Part shown: piece after piece, positions 17,806-25,163 of the stretch
Numbering within the stretch: the stretch's first letter is position 1
Layout: the number at the start of each line of letters is the position of its first letter
Assembly: GCF_000003815.2 (NCBI RefSeq)
Contig: NW_023365716.1
Location: forward strand, 1,184,827 to 1,209,989
Origin: Branchiostoma floridae
Lineage: Eukaryota; Chordata; Leptocardii; Amphioxiformes; Branchiostomatidae
Direction: 5' to 3'
DNA length: 25,163 bases
The notes under the pieces: model-generated
The model's database searches: none
What the model was told of the DNA's origin: nothing
What the model saw: only the letters and a program-made list of their open reading frames with translations
Position numbers and translations under genes: made by a program

Positions 17806-18153
17806 CAGTGCTCGAAATACCCACTTTCCCATTTTAAAATGCAACAACATTTTGCATGGCGCAACTTAATTTCAAACCCACGTTGCACACTGCGCAACCT
17901 GAAATTTTGCAGTTGGAACATTAATTTCCCCCCTCCTACTTGCATTACATTTTTTTTTTGTGATAAAATAAAACATACACCAGATGATTATTTTACATGG
18001 CTACATGTAACTGGAAGAAAAGATAATTAGCTGATTTGAAGAAAGTAACAACTTGAAAGTGGTGCAACCAGAAATATTGATGGCGCAACCTGGCTTTTGA
18101 CTCAGGTTGCCACTTGGACAACCTGACTGAAAAAAAAAGGATTTCGAGCACTG
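17806..18153. mobile_element. 348-bp MITE with CAGTGCTCGAAAT ends
   Basis: Terminal inverted repeats CAGTGCTCGAAAT and ATTTCGAGCACTG bound the element. The bases GAATA occur on both sides (17801-17805 and 18154-18158). The interior has repeated 'gcgcaac' and 'gcaacctg' motifs and no transposase. The element is absent from the corresponding place near 7905, so it inserted in this unit after duplication or was lost from the other. Confidence 0.75.
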
Positions 18154-18242
18154 GAATACAAAACAGTGTATTCCACATCACGAGGTACCAGTTCAACTGC
18201 GGGTAGGATCGCCTGAATGATGCAGGAGGGCTGGGCTCGAGG

Positions 18243-18330
18243 TAGCCTGGATACCAGTCCCTCGCTCTATACTATAGCCCTTTCGCGGTAATGTATAATC
18301 CTTATGCACGGCGGTCTGGATACCAGGCTA
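18243..18330. mobile_element. 88-bp MITE with 9-bp target duplication
   Basis: Ends read TAGCCTGGATACCAG and CTGGATACCAGGCTA, 12 of 15 positions inverted-complementary. They are flanked by the exact direct repeat GGCTCGAGG (18234-18242 and 18331-18339). The other unit lacks the insert at the matching place near 8010. Confidence 0.85.
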
Positions 18331-18744
18331 GGCTCGAGGGTGATACCGAAACTATACACCGTGTTGTGTTCTATATAATGTGACAGAAGTCGAGAAAATT
18401 TGGCGCCCTCGAACAAATTGTAACAGCAGAAATGCCAACGTCCAAATCCGATATAATATTTCAGATTTTTTTACACGTACATGTTCGCCGGCTAACATCA
18501 AGAAAACAGTACACAATATTGCCAGAGCTCTTTCTGGAGCGTACCAGGGATATGCATATTTTAGCTATGGTAAACAAAAAATTGTAAACAGCCCCCCTCC
18601 CATAGCAGTCTACGACTGACTTCATTCCGGTGCACAGTGCATTGCGCAAATCCTCGATGCTTTTCTTCTCATTATACCGAAACACAGAACTGATATTTTA
18701 CGCCAAGAGGTCGCAAAACCGGGTTAAATCCATGAAACGAGACG

Positions 18745-18795
18745 AAAACAAACCTCTTTGTTCCGATCGTTCCGGCCGCCGCCATGTTTCTTCTC
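18745..18795 (-). promoter_or_regulatory. YY1/ETS-type promoter motif block, ZNF-M
   Basis: The minus strand reads AAACATGGCGGCGGCCGGAA, a YY1-type element overlapping an ETS core CCGGAA. A second GGAAC follows, and then sequence conserved with the other unit. Compared with 8436-8480 the YY1 core is unchanged while the spacer differs, which suggests constraint. It is a likely TATA-less promoter of ZNF-M with a first intron reaching to about 16855. Confidence 0.5.
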
Positions 18796-19012
18796 AGTTG
18801 AATGACCTCACGCTGACCTGTGGTCTCACACCGCAGTTCAGCGTGTCGCTCTCACACCGAAGTTCCCTGAGGTATAGTCTTCAGCGGGCTTTTCTCATTT
18901 GCGGGAGTTGCACCGGTTTATTTGCCAGAGAAGTCAGAATTAAGGGAAAATGATATAGGATTTTTCTTTTGTTACCTCCTATATTTACTTGAATATTCAT
19001 CAATCATTGAAT

Positions 19013-19148
19013 ACTGTAAATGCAGAAATGTTTTCGGTGGATTAATGTTCGCGGTGACGACTTCACCGCAAACTTAAAACCACCATGAAAAGTCGTTTTT
19101 GCTGCTACGGCGAAATTAAATCCCGTCGAACTTAAATACATTTACAGT
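19013..19148. mobile_element. 136-bp MITE with ACTGTAAATG ends
   Basis: Starts ACTGTAAATGCAGAAATG and ends with the inverse CATTTACAGT. The interior has 'ttcgcggtg' and 'ttcaccgcaaa' typical of a short palindromic element. TTGAAT-like sequence lies on both sides. The other unit lacks it near 8690. Confidence 0.65.
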
Positions 19149-19299
19149 TTTTGAATATTTTGAATCATTAATATAGGGAAGTGGGAGAAAGAGAGAGAAA
19201 CTCTATAACAAATGAGCGATAGATAGGCCATACTGGAAAATCTTAATGTACCTATAGTCTTATGACAAAGGTAAATCTGCTTGAATATTATGATTCATA

Positions 19300-19400
19300 T
19301 AACAACACACACACATATATATATATATGTGTGTGTGTATTAGCTATATATATACACAATGTATGTACACATATGTATGTACTATATACATGTTATATGT
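19300..19400. repeat. CA/TA microsatellite and palindromes
   Basis: (CA)n, (TA)n and (TG)n runs form a near-perfect palindrome centred near 19323, followed by ATGTA-rich sequence. The other unit has only unique AT-rich sequence here. It is probably replication slippage with no coding role. Confidence 0.8.
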
Positions 19401-19450
19401 ATGAAAGTTCTAATAAAGAAACAGATCATCACCCAAACTTTTATTCATTA

Positions 19451-19456
19451 TTTATT
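19451..19456 (-). terminator. Poly(A) signal, ACTR8 copy R
   Basis: AATAAA on the minus strand, conserved with 9070-9075 in its context. It lies about 865 nt beyond the exon E stop of copy R. A second overlapping candidate is near 19440. Confidence 0.6.
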
Positions 19457-19661
19457 GGTTCGAGTCTTCAGGCTGGCCATTTGCACAGGATCAGCACAGT
19501 TCGATCAGTGGCACAATCTCTTGCTGCCAGTGGCTGACTGGGCCTCCTCTAAAGGCCCAGTAATCATCGTCATTCATCTATAAGCTCAGATACCAGTCTT
19601 TTTCCCTAGAACCATCATTGCCACCCAGCACTGTAGGAGCATCCTCCTTCAAACCGTGCTT

Positions 19662-19851
19662 AAGCCCCTTTTACAAATCAAGAATTTAGCACGGCCGTGT
19701 TGTCAGCGAGCTCTAAATTATAAGAAGGCATGACCCTGATGCCGACGAAGAAACTGCCATTTGTTCGTAGGCATCAGGGTCATGCCTCCTCGTAATTTAG
19801 AGCTCGCTGACAGCACGGCCGAGCTAAATTCTTGATTTGTAGAGGGGGCTT
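19662..19851. repeat. Fold-back inverted repeat in ACTR8-R 3' UTR
   Basis: Two arms of about 84 nt pair with about eight mismatches around a 14-nt loop (gaaactgccatttg). The ends are AAGCCCC and GGGGGCTT. This is the more complete version of 9283-9463. It is probably a fold-back transposon fixed in the 3' UTR before duplication. Confidence 0.85.
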
Positions 19852-20024
19852 TACAACTAGATGTGCAAATGTTAGGTGCTGTTCGGTATATACCCTGTCA
19901 TCAATAGACAGCTTCCAGAAGCACTGTGTGTGTACGTGATATCTACCAAAAGATTCACTTCCAGCCATGCCTCTGTCTTTGTTGTAAACATTGTTCTATT
20001 CGATTACTTTTATATACATGTTCA

Positions 20025-20320
20025 TTTTGGCCACCAGACAAATGGTGACCACTTCTCGTTGGCTACCAGACGTTAATAACAGCTCTTTTCCATTGGCTAC
20101 CAGACGGAAGATGACCATTTCCCGTTGGCTACCAGACGAAAACCGACATGTTTCCGCTGGCTACCAGTTGAATGACGACAACCTTCTGTTGGCTACCAGA
20201 CGAACAGCGACACATTCCCGTTGGCTACCTGACGAAAACCGACATGTTTCCCCTGGCTACCAGTTGAATGACGACAACTTTCCATTGGCTACCAGACAAA
20301 CACCGACACGTTCTCATTGG
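20025..20320 (-). repeat. Stop-codon minisatellite, copy R
   Basis: About nine units of 32 bp (TTGGCTACCAGACGAA type), ending in the real exon E terminus. As in copy M, the unit includes the FVW-stop codons on the minus strand. Two unit types alternate here ('accagacgaac' and 'accagttgaatg'), a higher-order pattern absent from copy M. Confidence 0.88.
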
Positions 20321-20464
20321 CTACCAGACGAACGGCGACCTCTCCCTGAGTATCCTGATGCCGAACTTTCTCCACTCGCGCTGCCCGACCCACAGCTCCT
20401 GTGTCGTGTCCAGACAGGCTAACACTGCTGCTCCCTTCCAGCAAACCATCTGGGGGTCCTGGTC
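20321..20464 (-). CDS. ACTR8: ACTR8-like terminal exon E, copy R
   Basis: Terminal exon, same length and protein as copy M (DQDPQMVCWKGAAVLACLD ... RERSPFVW). Acceptor 'tttccag'. The exon itself is intact, but exons B and C of this copy carry frame lesions. Confidence 0.88.
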   Translation of the reverse strand, partial: DQDPQMVCWKGAAVLACLDTTQELWVGQREWRKFGIRILRERSPFVW

Positions 20465-20550
20465 CTGGAAATAAACAAACATAAATACACAAACAAACAC
20501 AGAGGCCAGCACGGTCCTGGTCCTGTAGATAAACATGTTACAAAATGATA
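20440..20550 (-). repeat. Exon-E-acceptor repeat, copy R
   Basis: The acceptor edge of exon E is followed (rightwards) by (AAAC)n-type spacer and one partial extra copy near 20513-20530 ('ggtcctggtcctgtag'). It is a shortened version of the array at 10006-10200. Confidence 0.6.
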
Positions 20551-20594
20551 AATAAACAAACACACAGGCCAGCACAGCCGTACAGACACACAAC

Positions 20595-20990
20595 TAGGGG
20601 TGGGAACTGGTACAGAAAATTCAGGTCCTGGTACGGTCCAGGTCCACAGGATCAGGTCCAGGTTCGGACCTTAACCCGGGACCTAATTGGTTGTGAATGG
20701 ACAATTCTCAAAACAATGGTCCATTTCCCTACAAACAAATGTGTTTGGTGGAGTATCCTATCTTCACGTAAACAATGCTTAGTGCCTCTGTTAAGTTGTA
20801 GACTGTAGAAACTTAATAAAAATGACTCTCCTCTCCTTTGCTCTTGCTACTTTCTTGGACCAATAAGCCCCAAAACATATGAACACCTGCACATCATAAC
20901 GTCGGTATAAACTGTTCATTTTGTTATCGGTCCAACATCCGATCCACCTTATTTTTTCAGGTCCGTTTTTTTCTGGACCGAGAAGAAAAA
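20595..20990. mobile_element. Truncated hAT-like MITE, second copy
   Basis: Starts TAGGGGTGGGAACTGGTAC and shares the 'caggtccag', 'aaaacaatggtccatttt' and 'tttttcaggtccgtttt' blocks with the elements at 10528 and 21320. The right terminal repeat is missing. It is absent from the other unit's E-D intron. It is a separate insertion of the same family, only a few hundred bases from a complete copy. Confidence 0.65.
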
Positions 20991-21049
20991 CAACTATGCT
21001 GTCCTGACCCAACACAAACACAACAACCATGGTAAAACTTCCAGTCCCA

Positions 21050-21137
21050 TCAGTGCTTTTTACCATGGGAAGACCTCCATGACATGTGAGCATCTGACCT
21101 TTAGCCAGGTGATGACCTACTAACCTTTGGCCTTGTG
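21050..21137 (-). repeat. Exon-D-donor repeats, copy R
   Basis: The real exon D donor edge at 21125 is followed in the intron by a second copy 26 bp away ('cacctggctaaag' then 'gtcaga') and a decayed third, as in copy M. Confidence 0.7.
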
Positions 21138-21288
21138 ATGACCTCCATGGTGTCGGCGATGTTGCGGTACTTTGCCGGAAGCTGTGACCTGACCCTGTGT
21201 AGCAGGAAATTCTGCGCCCCCGGAAACTTCATCCCCCCTCCCACCACCAGGATGCAGGAGAACATCTTCTTCTTGGTCTCATCGGAAG
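21125..21288 (-). CDS. ACTR8: ACTR8-like exon D, copy R
   Basis: A 164-nt exon with the same splice sites and nearly the same protein as copy M (SDETKKKMFSCILVVGGG ... ADTMEVITRPK). It differs by I to M in the ADTMEV segment. Intact. Confidence 0.88.
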
Positions 21289-21319
21289 CTAAAGGTGGAC
21301 ACAAGGGAAACATTGGTGA

Positions 21320-21775
21320 TTAGGGCTGGGTACCGGTACAGAAAATCCAGGTTCGGGTCCGGTTCAGGTCCAGAGGATCAGGTCCAGGTTTGGACCTAAA
21401 CCTGGACCTGATTCAGTATGTGAGAACTTGTGAATGGACGATGCTCAAAACAATGGTCCATTTTGCTACAAAGAAGTATGTTTTGTGGAGTATTTGACTC
21501 CCACTGGCGTTCTAAAATCCCGCAAGACTAACTGTCTCTGTATGATTTACTGTAAAACTTGGTAGAAATGACTATAAGCTATACTCTGCTTTGCTCTTGT
21601 TATTTTCTTCGACCGGTAAGCCCCAAAGCGTGTGAATCCCTGATCGTATAATCTGTTTATTTTCTAGTAAGTCCAACATCTGGTCCACCAAATTTTTTCA
21701 GGTCCGTTTTATTCAGACCGGTCCAATAAGAAAAAACGGTTTTGTACCGGTACCGGTAGTCCGGTACCCACTTCT
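21320..21775. mobile_element. hAT-like MITE, orthologous copy
   Basis: Same site and same ATTGGTGA flanks (21312-21319, 21776-21783) as 10528-11024. The internal 14-bp repeat is present only once, so its expansion to about six copies occurred in the other unit. Confidence 0.8.
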
Positions 21776-21951
21776 ATTGGTGAGCTTATTACTAGACAAG
21801 GCAGGCAGAGAGGCAGACTTCAGCCCCTTAACCCCTACTGCTGTTCAACCCTTGGAGACTCACATGGGCTTGTAGCATTAGAGGATGTATAGGCAATACT
21901 GCAATCTGTATGGTTGGAATCAAGCAAACCTAAAACAGTACAACAATTGTA

Positions 21952-22062
21952 GGTAGGCTGAATAAAGGTTAAAAAAACTTGAACTATGCGGCTCCAGATG
22001 TCTTACTGAGGGATAACTACGGTGCGATAGATGTCTGAATGATTCCACTCTAATATATAGTG
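21952..22062. mobile_element. 111-bp insertion with 11-bp direct flanks
   Basis: The direct repeat CAACAATTGTA occurs at 21941-21951 and 22063-22073 around a 111-nt segment that is missing from the other unit near 11200. No terminal inverted repeats are obvious. A short element of unknown class (possibly SINE-derived) would fit. Confidence 0.55.
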
Positions 22063-22073
22063 CAACAATTGTA

Positions 22074-22612
22074 TGTTGTTGTTTTTTTACTGCATGTAGA
22101 CTGGCTCCTTACTGATTGTATGAGAGTAATGTGTCCTAATATCCTTGGGAAGTATACAGCACTAGAAGGCCTAAGTTTCAGACCTTGAGTAGAAAAGACA
22201 CACAACTTTCATATTAGCTTGATCATATTCTGAATGAAATACCCTGGAACTGTTCATTCTCTAGGGTGCTCTTAAAGCATTGACTGCTAAAAGTAATGCT
22301 TAACTGATGTGTGACACAATAATACCCAACATACATGGCAAAACAGCATAGAGCATGTTGAAAATCGCAAGAACACACACAGGCAAACAAACAAGCAATA
22401 CACCATGAACCACAGGCTTTGAGTGACAAATAAAAAACACACATATCACTTTTCAAGAAAAAGCACTTTTGAAATACTATCATATTTTCATATAAAGATA
22501 ATGTAATAAAGCATTACTAGTCAGATTAATGTCTAATATGTATCATATATGGTCTCACAAATGTAAAGCATACATACATACTAGTAACTAATGTGTAAAC
22601 AATAATACACAC
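22074..22612 (-). other. ACTR8-R intron C-D, unique part
   Basis: AT-rich intron sequence, about 300 nt longer than in the other unit. 'aaagcattgactgctaaaagtaatg' and 'aaagcattactagtcagattaatg'-like motifs occur twice, suggesting a local duplication at 22270-22330 and 22505-22600. No gene is seen. Confidence 0.5.
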
Positions 22613-22873
22613 CACAACACTCTATACTGTGCAGAATGGCCTGGTCTACCCCCATCAGCTTGAGGGGGGCAGGCTCCGACCCCCTCGGGAGGCAGACGGT
22701 AGCCTCGCCACCCCCCTGCGATGTTTAGCCTCCGAACCCCCTGCGTCCTCCCGTGCCCGCTTGTGCCTGGGTTCCAGACTAGGTTTGGAGTCTGGCGCAG
22801 TTTTGTCTCCGTCCGGTCCATGGTCCTGCTTACTGCTGGCCTTGGCTTTCTTCTCTGCTACTGCTTTGGCCAC
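22613..22873 (-). pseudogene. ACTR8: ACTR8-like exon C with 1-nt deletion, copy R
   Basis: Equivalent to exon C of copy M but 261 nt instead of 262. One G is missing in 'ccccctcggg' near 22684 ('ccccctgcggg' in M). The frame shifts after LPSASRG and stops at once in LPPSS-stop. The conserved end (LKLMGVDQAILHSIECC) is still present in the original frame. The acceptor 'tttccag' and a GT donor are kept. Either the copy is dead or the base is a consensus error. Confidence 0.8.
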
Positions 22874-23535
22874 CTGGAAATATAAGACATTGTTACACAC
22901 TCACACACACACTTAAATACTCTCACATGCACACAAACACACTCTCACACTTTGGCTTTCTTCTCTGCTACAGCTTTGGCCACCTGGAGACATCATACAG
23001 TATCAGCATACATTTAATTAGACACTCAAACTCTCACTAACATGCACTCAACACACACTCTCACAGACACACACCACTCGCCTTGGCTTTCTTCTCTGCT
23101 ACAGCTTTGGCCACCTGGAGATATAGAACATTGACATACACTCACATGTACACACACACAAACACACTTACACACACTCACAGGCACAGTCACACACACT
23201 CACACCACTCGACTTGGCTTTCTTCTCAGCTACTGCTATGGCTACCTGGAGATATCATACAGTATCAGCATACACTTAATTAGACACTCAAACTCTCACT
23301 AATATGCACTCAACCCAAACACACACTCTCACAGACACACACCACTCGCCTTGGCTTTCTTCTCTGCTACAGCTTTGGCTACCTGTAAATATAGGACATC
23401 GTCATACACTCACATGTACACACACACAAACACACTTACACCCACTCACATGTAATGTGCACGGTCACACTCACACACCACTCGTATTAGCTTTCTTCTC
23501 AGCTACAGCTTAGGCAACCTGGAAATACAGGACAT
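22840..23535 (-). repeat. Exon-C-edge minisatellite, copy R
   Basis: Exon C plus about five further units of 110-140 bp with block copies near 22948-22995, 23080-23120, 23210-23250, 23350-23395 and 23485-23520. Blocks read VAKAVAEKKAK with small changes (for example 'gctatggctacc'). The units are more diverged than in copy M. The rightmost units fade before the gap. Confidence 0.88.
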
Positions 23536-23569
23536 TGGCATACAGCAGCCACTTTCACAGGAGGGGGTA

Positions 23570-23669
23570 NNNNNNNNNNNNNNNNNNNNNNNNNNNNNNN
23601 NNNNNNNNNNNNNNNNNNNNNNNNNNNNNNNNNNNNNNNNNNNNNNNNNNNNNNNNNNNNNNNNNNNNN
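23570..23669. other. Assembly gap (100 N)
   Basis: Exactly 100 N, the usual size for a join of unknown length. It lies between the two arrays of the B-C intron of copy R, so physical linkage of exons A/B with C-E of this copy rests on scaffolding. Confidence 1.
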
Positions 23670-24187
23670 TCTATGTCTACAGGGAAATTGTTAGGTTAAG
23701 GTTAAAGGTAAAGTGTGAGAAGTTACCTACCATTGTATGCTCTGTGTCTGCAGGAGGTAGTGATGGGTTATGATTAAAGATTAGAGGTTAGATGTGAAAG
23801 GTTACCTGCTGCTGTGTGCTCTGTGTCTGCAGAAGGTAGTGGTGGGTAAAGGTTAGAGGTTAGATGTGAAAGGTTACCTGCTGCTGTGTGCTCTGTGTCT
23901 GCAGGAGGTAGTGGTGGGTAAAGGTTAAAGGTTAGATGTGAGAGGTTAGATGTGAAAGGTTACCTGCTGCTGTGTGCTCTGTGTCTGCAGGAGGTAGTGG
24001 TGGGTAAAGGTTAGAGGTTAGATGTGAGAGGTTAGAGGTTAGATGTGAGAGGTTACCTGCTGCTGTGTGCTCTGTGTCTGCAGGAGGTAGTGGTGGGTTA
24101 AAGGTTAAAGGTTACCTGCTGCTGTGTGCTCTGTGTCTGCAGGAGGTAGTGGTGGGTAAAGGTTAGAGGTTGGATGTGAAAGGTTAC
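23670..24187 (-). repeat. Exon-B-donor minisatellite, copy R
   Basis: Six or more units beside exon B with the same 21-nt TQSTQQQ block, 'cctcctgcag' and 'gtaacc'. The leftmost unit (near 23724) is decayed. The rest of the array may lie in the gap. Confidence 0.9.
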
Positions 24188-24325
24188 CTGCTGCTGTGTG
24201 CTCTGTGTCTGCAGGAGGTAGTGCTCATCGTGGATATCCTCCGGTCACCCTGGTTCCTCAGCTGGGTGTGCACAAGACTGGTGCAACCAGCCCAAACAGC
24301 TGGGGCAGAACAGACCCATGGGTGC
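24188..24325 (-). pseudogene. ACTR8: ACTR8-like exon B with three 1-nt deletions, copy R
   Basis: 138 nt instead of 141. Single bases are missing near 24240, 24283 and 24303. The first two put the frame off register and an in-frame TGA follows after EEPG; the third restores register for the DEHYLL end. The splice sites match the other copies. If real, this copy cannot make ARP8; if consensus errors, R could be the functional gene. Confidence 0.8.
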
Positions 24326-24870
24326 CTGCAGGGGATAACAGAGACCCATGGGTTACAGGAGTAAACAGCTGGGGGAGAACAAACCCATGGGTTACACTGG
24401 GGGTAAAACAGACCCATGGGTTACACTGGGGGTAAAACAGACCCATGGGTTACACTGGGGGTAAAACAGACCCATACTAGTAGGTTACAGCTGGGGGTAC
24501 AACACACCCATGGGTCACAGCTGGGGGTAGAACAAACCCATGGGTTAGAGCTGAGGTACAACACACCCATGGGTTACAGCTGGGGTAGAACAGACCCATG
24601 GGTTAGAGATGGGGGTACAACAGACCCATGGGTTACAGCTGGGGTACAACAGACCCATGGGTTACAGCTGGGGGTACAACAGACCCATGGGTTAATTACA
24701 GTTAGGGGTACAACAGACCCATGGGTTACAACATGGGGTACAACAGACCCATGGGTTACAGCTGAGGGTAGAACAGGCCCATGGGTGCCTGCAGGGGTAC
24801 AACAGACCTTGGCAACAGACCACAGCTTAACAGCAAGTACAACAGCTGGGAGTAGGGCAGACCCATGGGT
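24311..24870 (-). repeat. Exon-B-acceptor minisatellite, copy R
   Basis: About 16-18 units, mostly 30 bp ('tacagctgggggtacaacag' then 'acccatgggt'), the largest of the three versions. On the minus strand a unit spells PMGLLYPQL and then TAA in the exon B register. Only the units near 24320 and 24790 keep the 'ctgcag' acceptor. It ends before exon A. Confidence 0.92.
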
Positions 24871-24953
24871 TACAGGAGAAACAGCTGGAGGTAAAACATG
24901 TATACTCGTCTTGTTGGCATAAAGTATGAACAGAAGACCAGTATGGCTGGTAC

Positions 24954-25049
24954 CTGGATAGTCTCCTCCCCTAACCGGACCTGGTACCGCCGACTGAACG
25001 TGTCCGGCCTCTGCACATGGACGTCCTGACAGCGGGCACCAAACATGTC
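24954..25049 (-). CDS. ACTR8: ACTR8-like exon A, copy R
   Basis: A 96-nt exon, 32 codons, DMFGARCQDVHVQRPD ... YQVRLGEETIQ. The acceptor is 'gccatttcag' and the donor 'gtacca'. Upstream intron sequence continues to the window edge without zinc-finger DNA, so earlier ACTR8 exons are expected beyond 25163. Confidence 0.88.
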
Positions 25050-25163
25050 CTGAAATGGCAAGAAATATCTAACGTTAGATCACATCTGGTTCTGTCATAG
25101 TACTGCTGAAATAGAACTAGATAAGAGTTGTACATCAAGAGTGAAGAGGCATTAAGGAACATC
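25050..25163 (-). other. ACTR8-R upstream intron, non-duplicated flank
   Basis: Shares homology with copies M and L only up to 25111 ('gctgaaa'). The following 52 nt have no match elsewhere in the window. This marks the boundary of the duplicated unit. Confidence 0.7.

Overview
The window looks like invertebrate-chordate nuclear DNA, most likely an amphioxus (Branchiostoma). That assignment is an inference. It rests on a C2H2 zinc-finger gene with alternating 'CDQCDYSAA' and 'CGECGYRTA' fingers, on split exons of an ARP8-like gene close to the human protein, and on dense minisatellites and short non-autonomous transposons. There are three N gaps (1607-2247, 5557-5880, 23570-23669). All genes recognised lie on the minus strand, so transcription runs right to left.

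The window is a tandem duplication. One unit, about 10.5-12 kb, holds a zinc-finger gene followed by five exons (called A-E here) for the C-terminal half of actin-related protein 8 (ACTR8/ARP8, an INO80 chromatin-remodelling subunit). From right to left: ACTR8 copy R (A 25049 to E 20321), zinc-finger gene ZNF-M (16847 to 14913), ACTR8 copy M (A 14494 to E 9873), zinc-finger gene ZNF-L (6972 to 2959, broken by an insertion of about 2.1 kb), and ACTR8 copy L (exons A and B only, running off the left edge). In copies M and L the sequence upstream of exon A switches, in the middle of a zinc finger, to zinc-finger DNA. In copy R it continues into unrelated sequence. R therefore keeps the ancestral-looking flank, and M and L are truncated 3' halves fused behind a zinc-finger gene. 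The five exons of M are open and splice-competent. R (exons B and C) and L (exon A) carry single-base frame lesions, which may be real or assembly error.

The most striking feature is that most ACTR8 exon edges have been turned into tandem arrays. The 3' end of exon B with its splice donor is repeated about 6-12 times per unit. The 5' end of exon C with its acceptor is repeated about 4-6 times. The 5' ends of exons B and E, the 3' end of exon D, and the last codons plus stop of exon E are also repeated. The exon-B unit contains a branch-point-like CTAAC, a pyrimidine tract ending in AG, 21 nt of open sequence (TQSTQQQ) and a GT donor. The exon-C unit contains an acceptor and a 33-nt open block (VAKAVAEKKAK) followed by a possible GC donor. 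Both blocks are phase 0. These arrays therefore look like ready-made in-frame microexon cassettes feeding a linker in the ARP8 actin fold.

Between genes are a shared ZNF upstream region with a YY1/ETS-like promoter, ACTR8 3' untranslated regions with a long fold-back hairpin and conserved poly(A) signals, and several small transposons with visible target-site duplications that distinguish one unit from the other.
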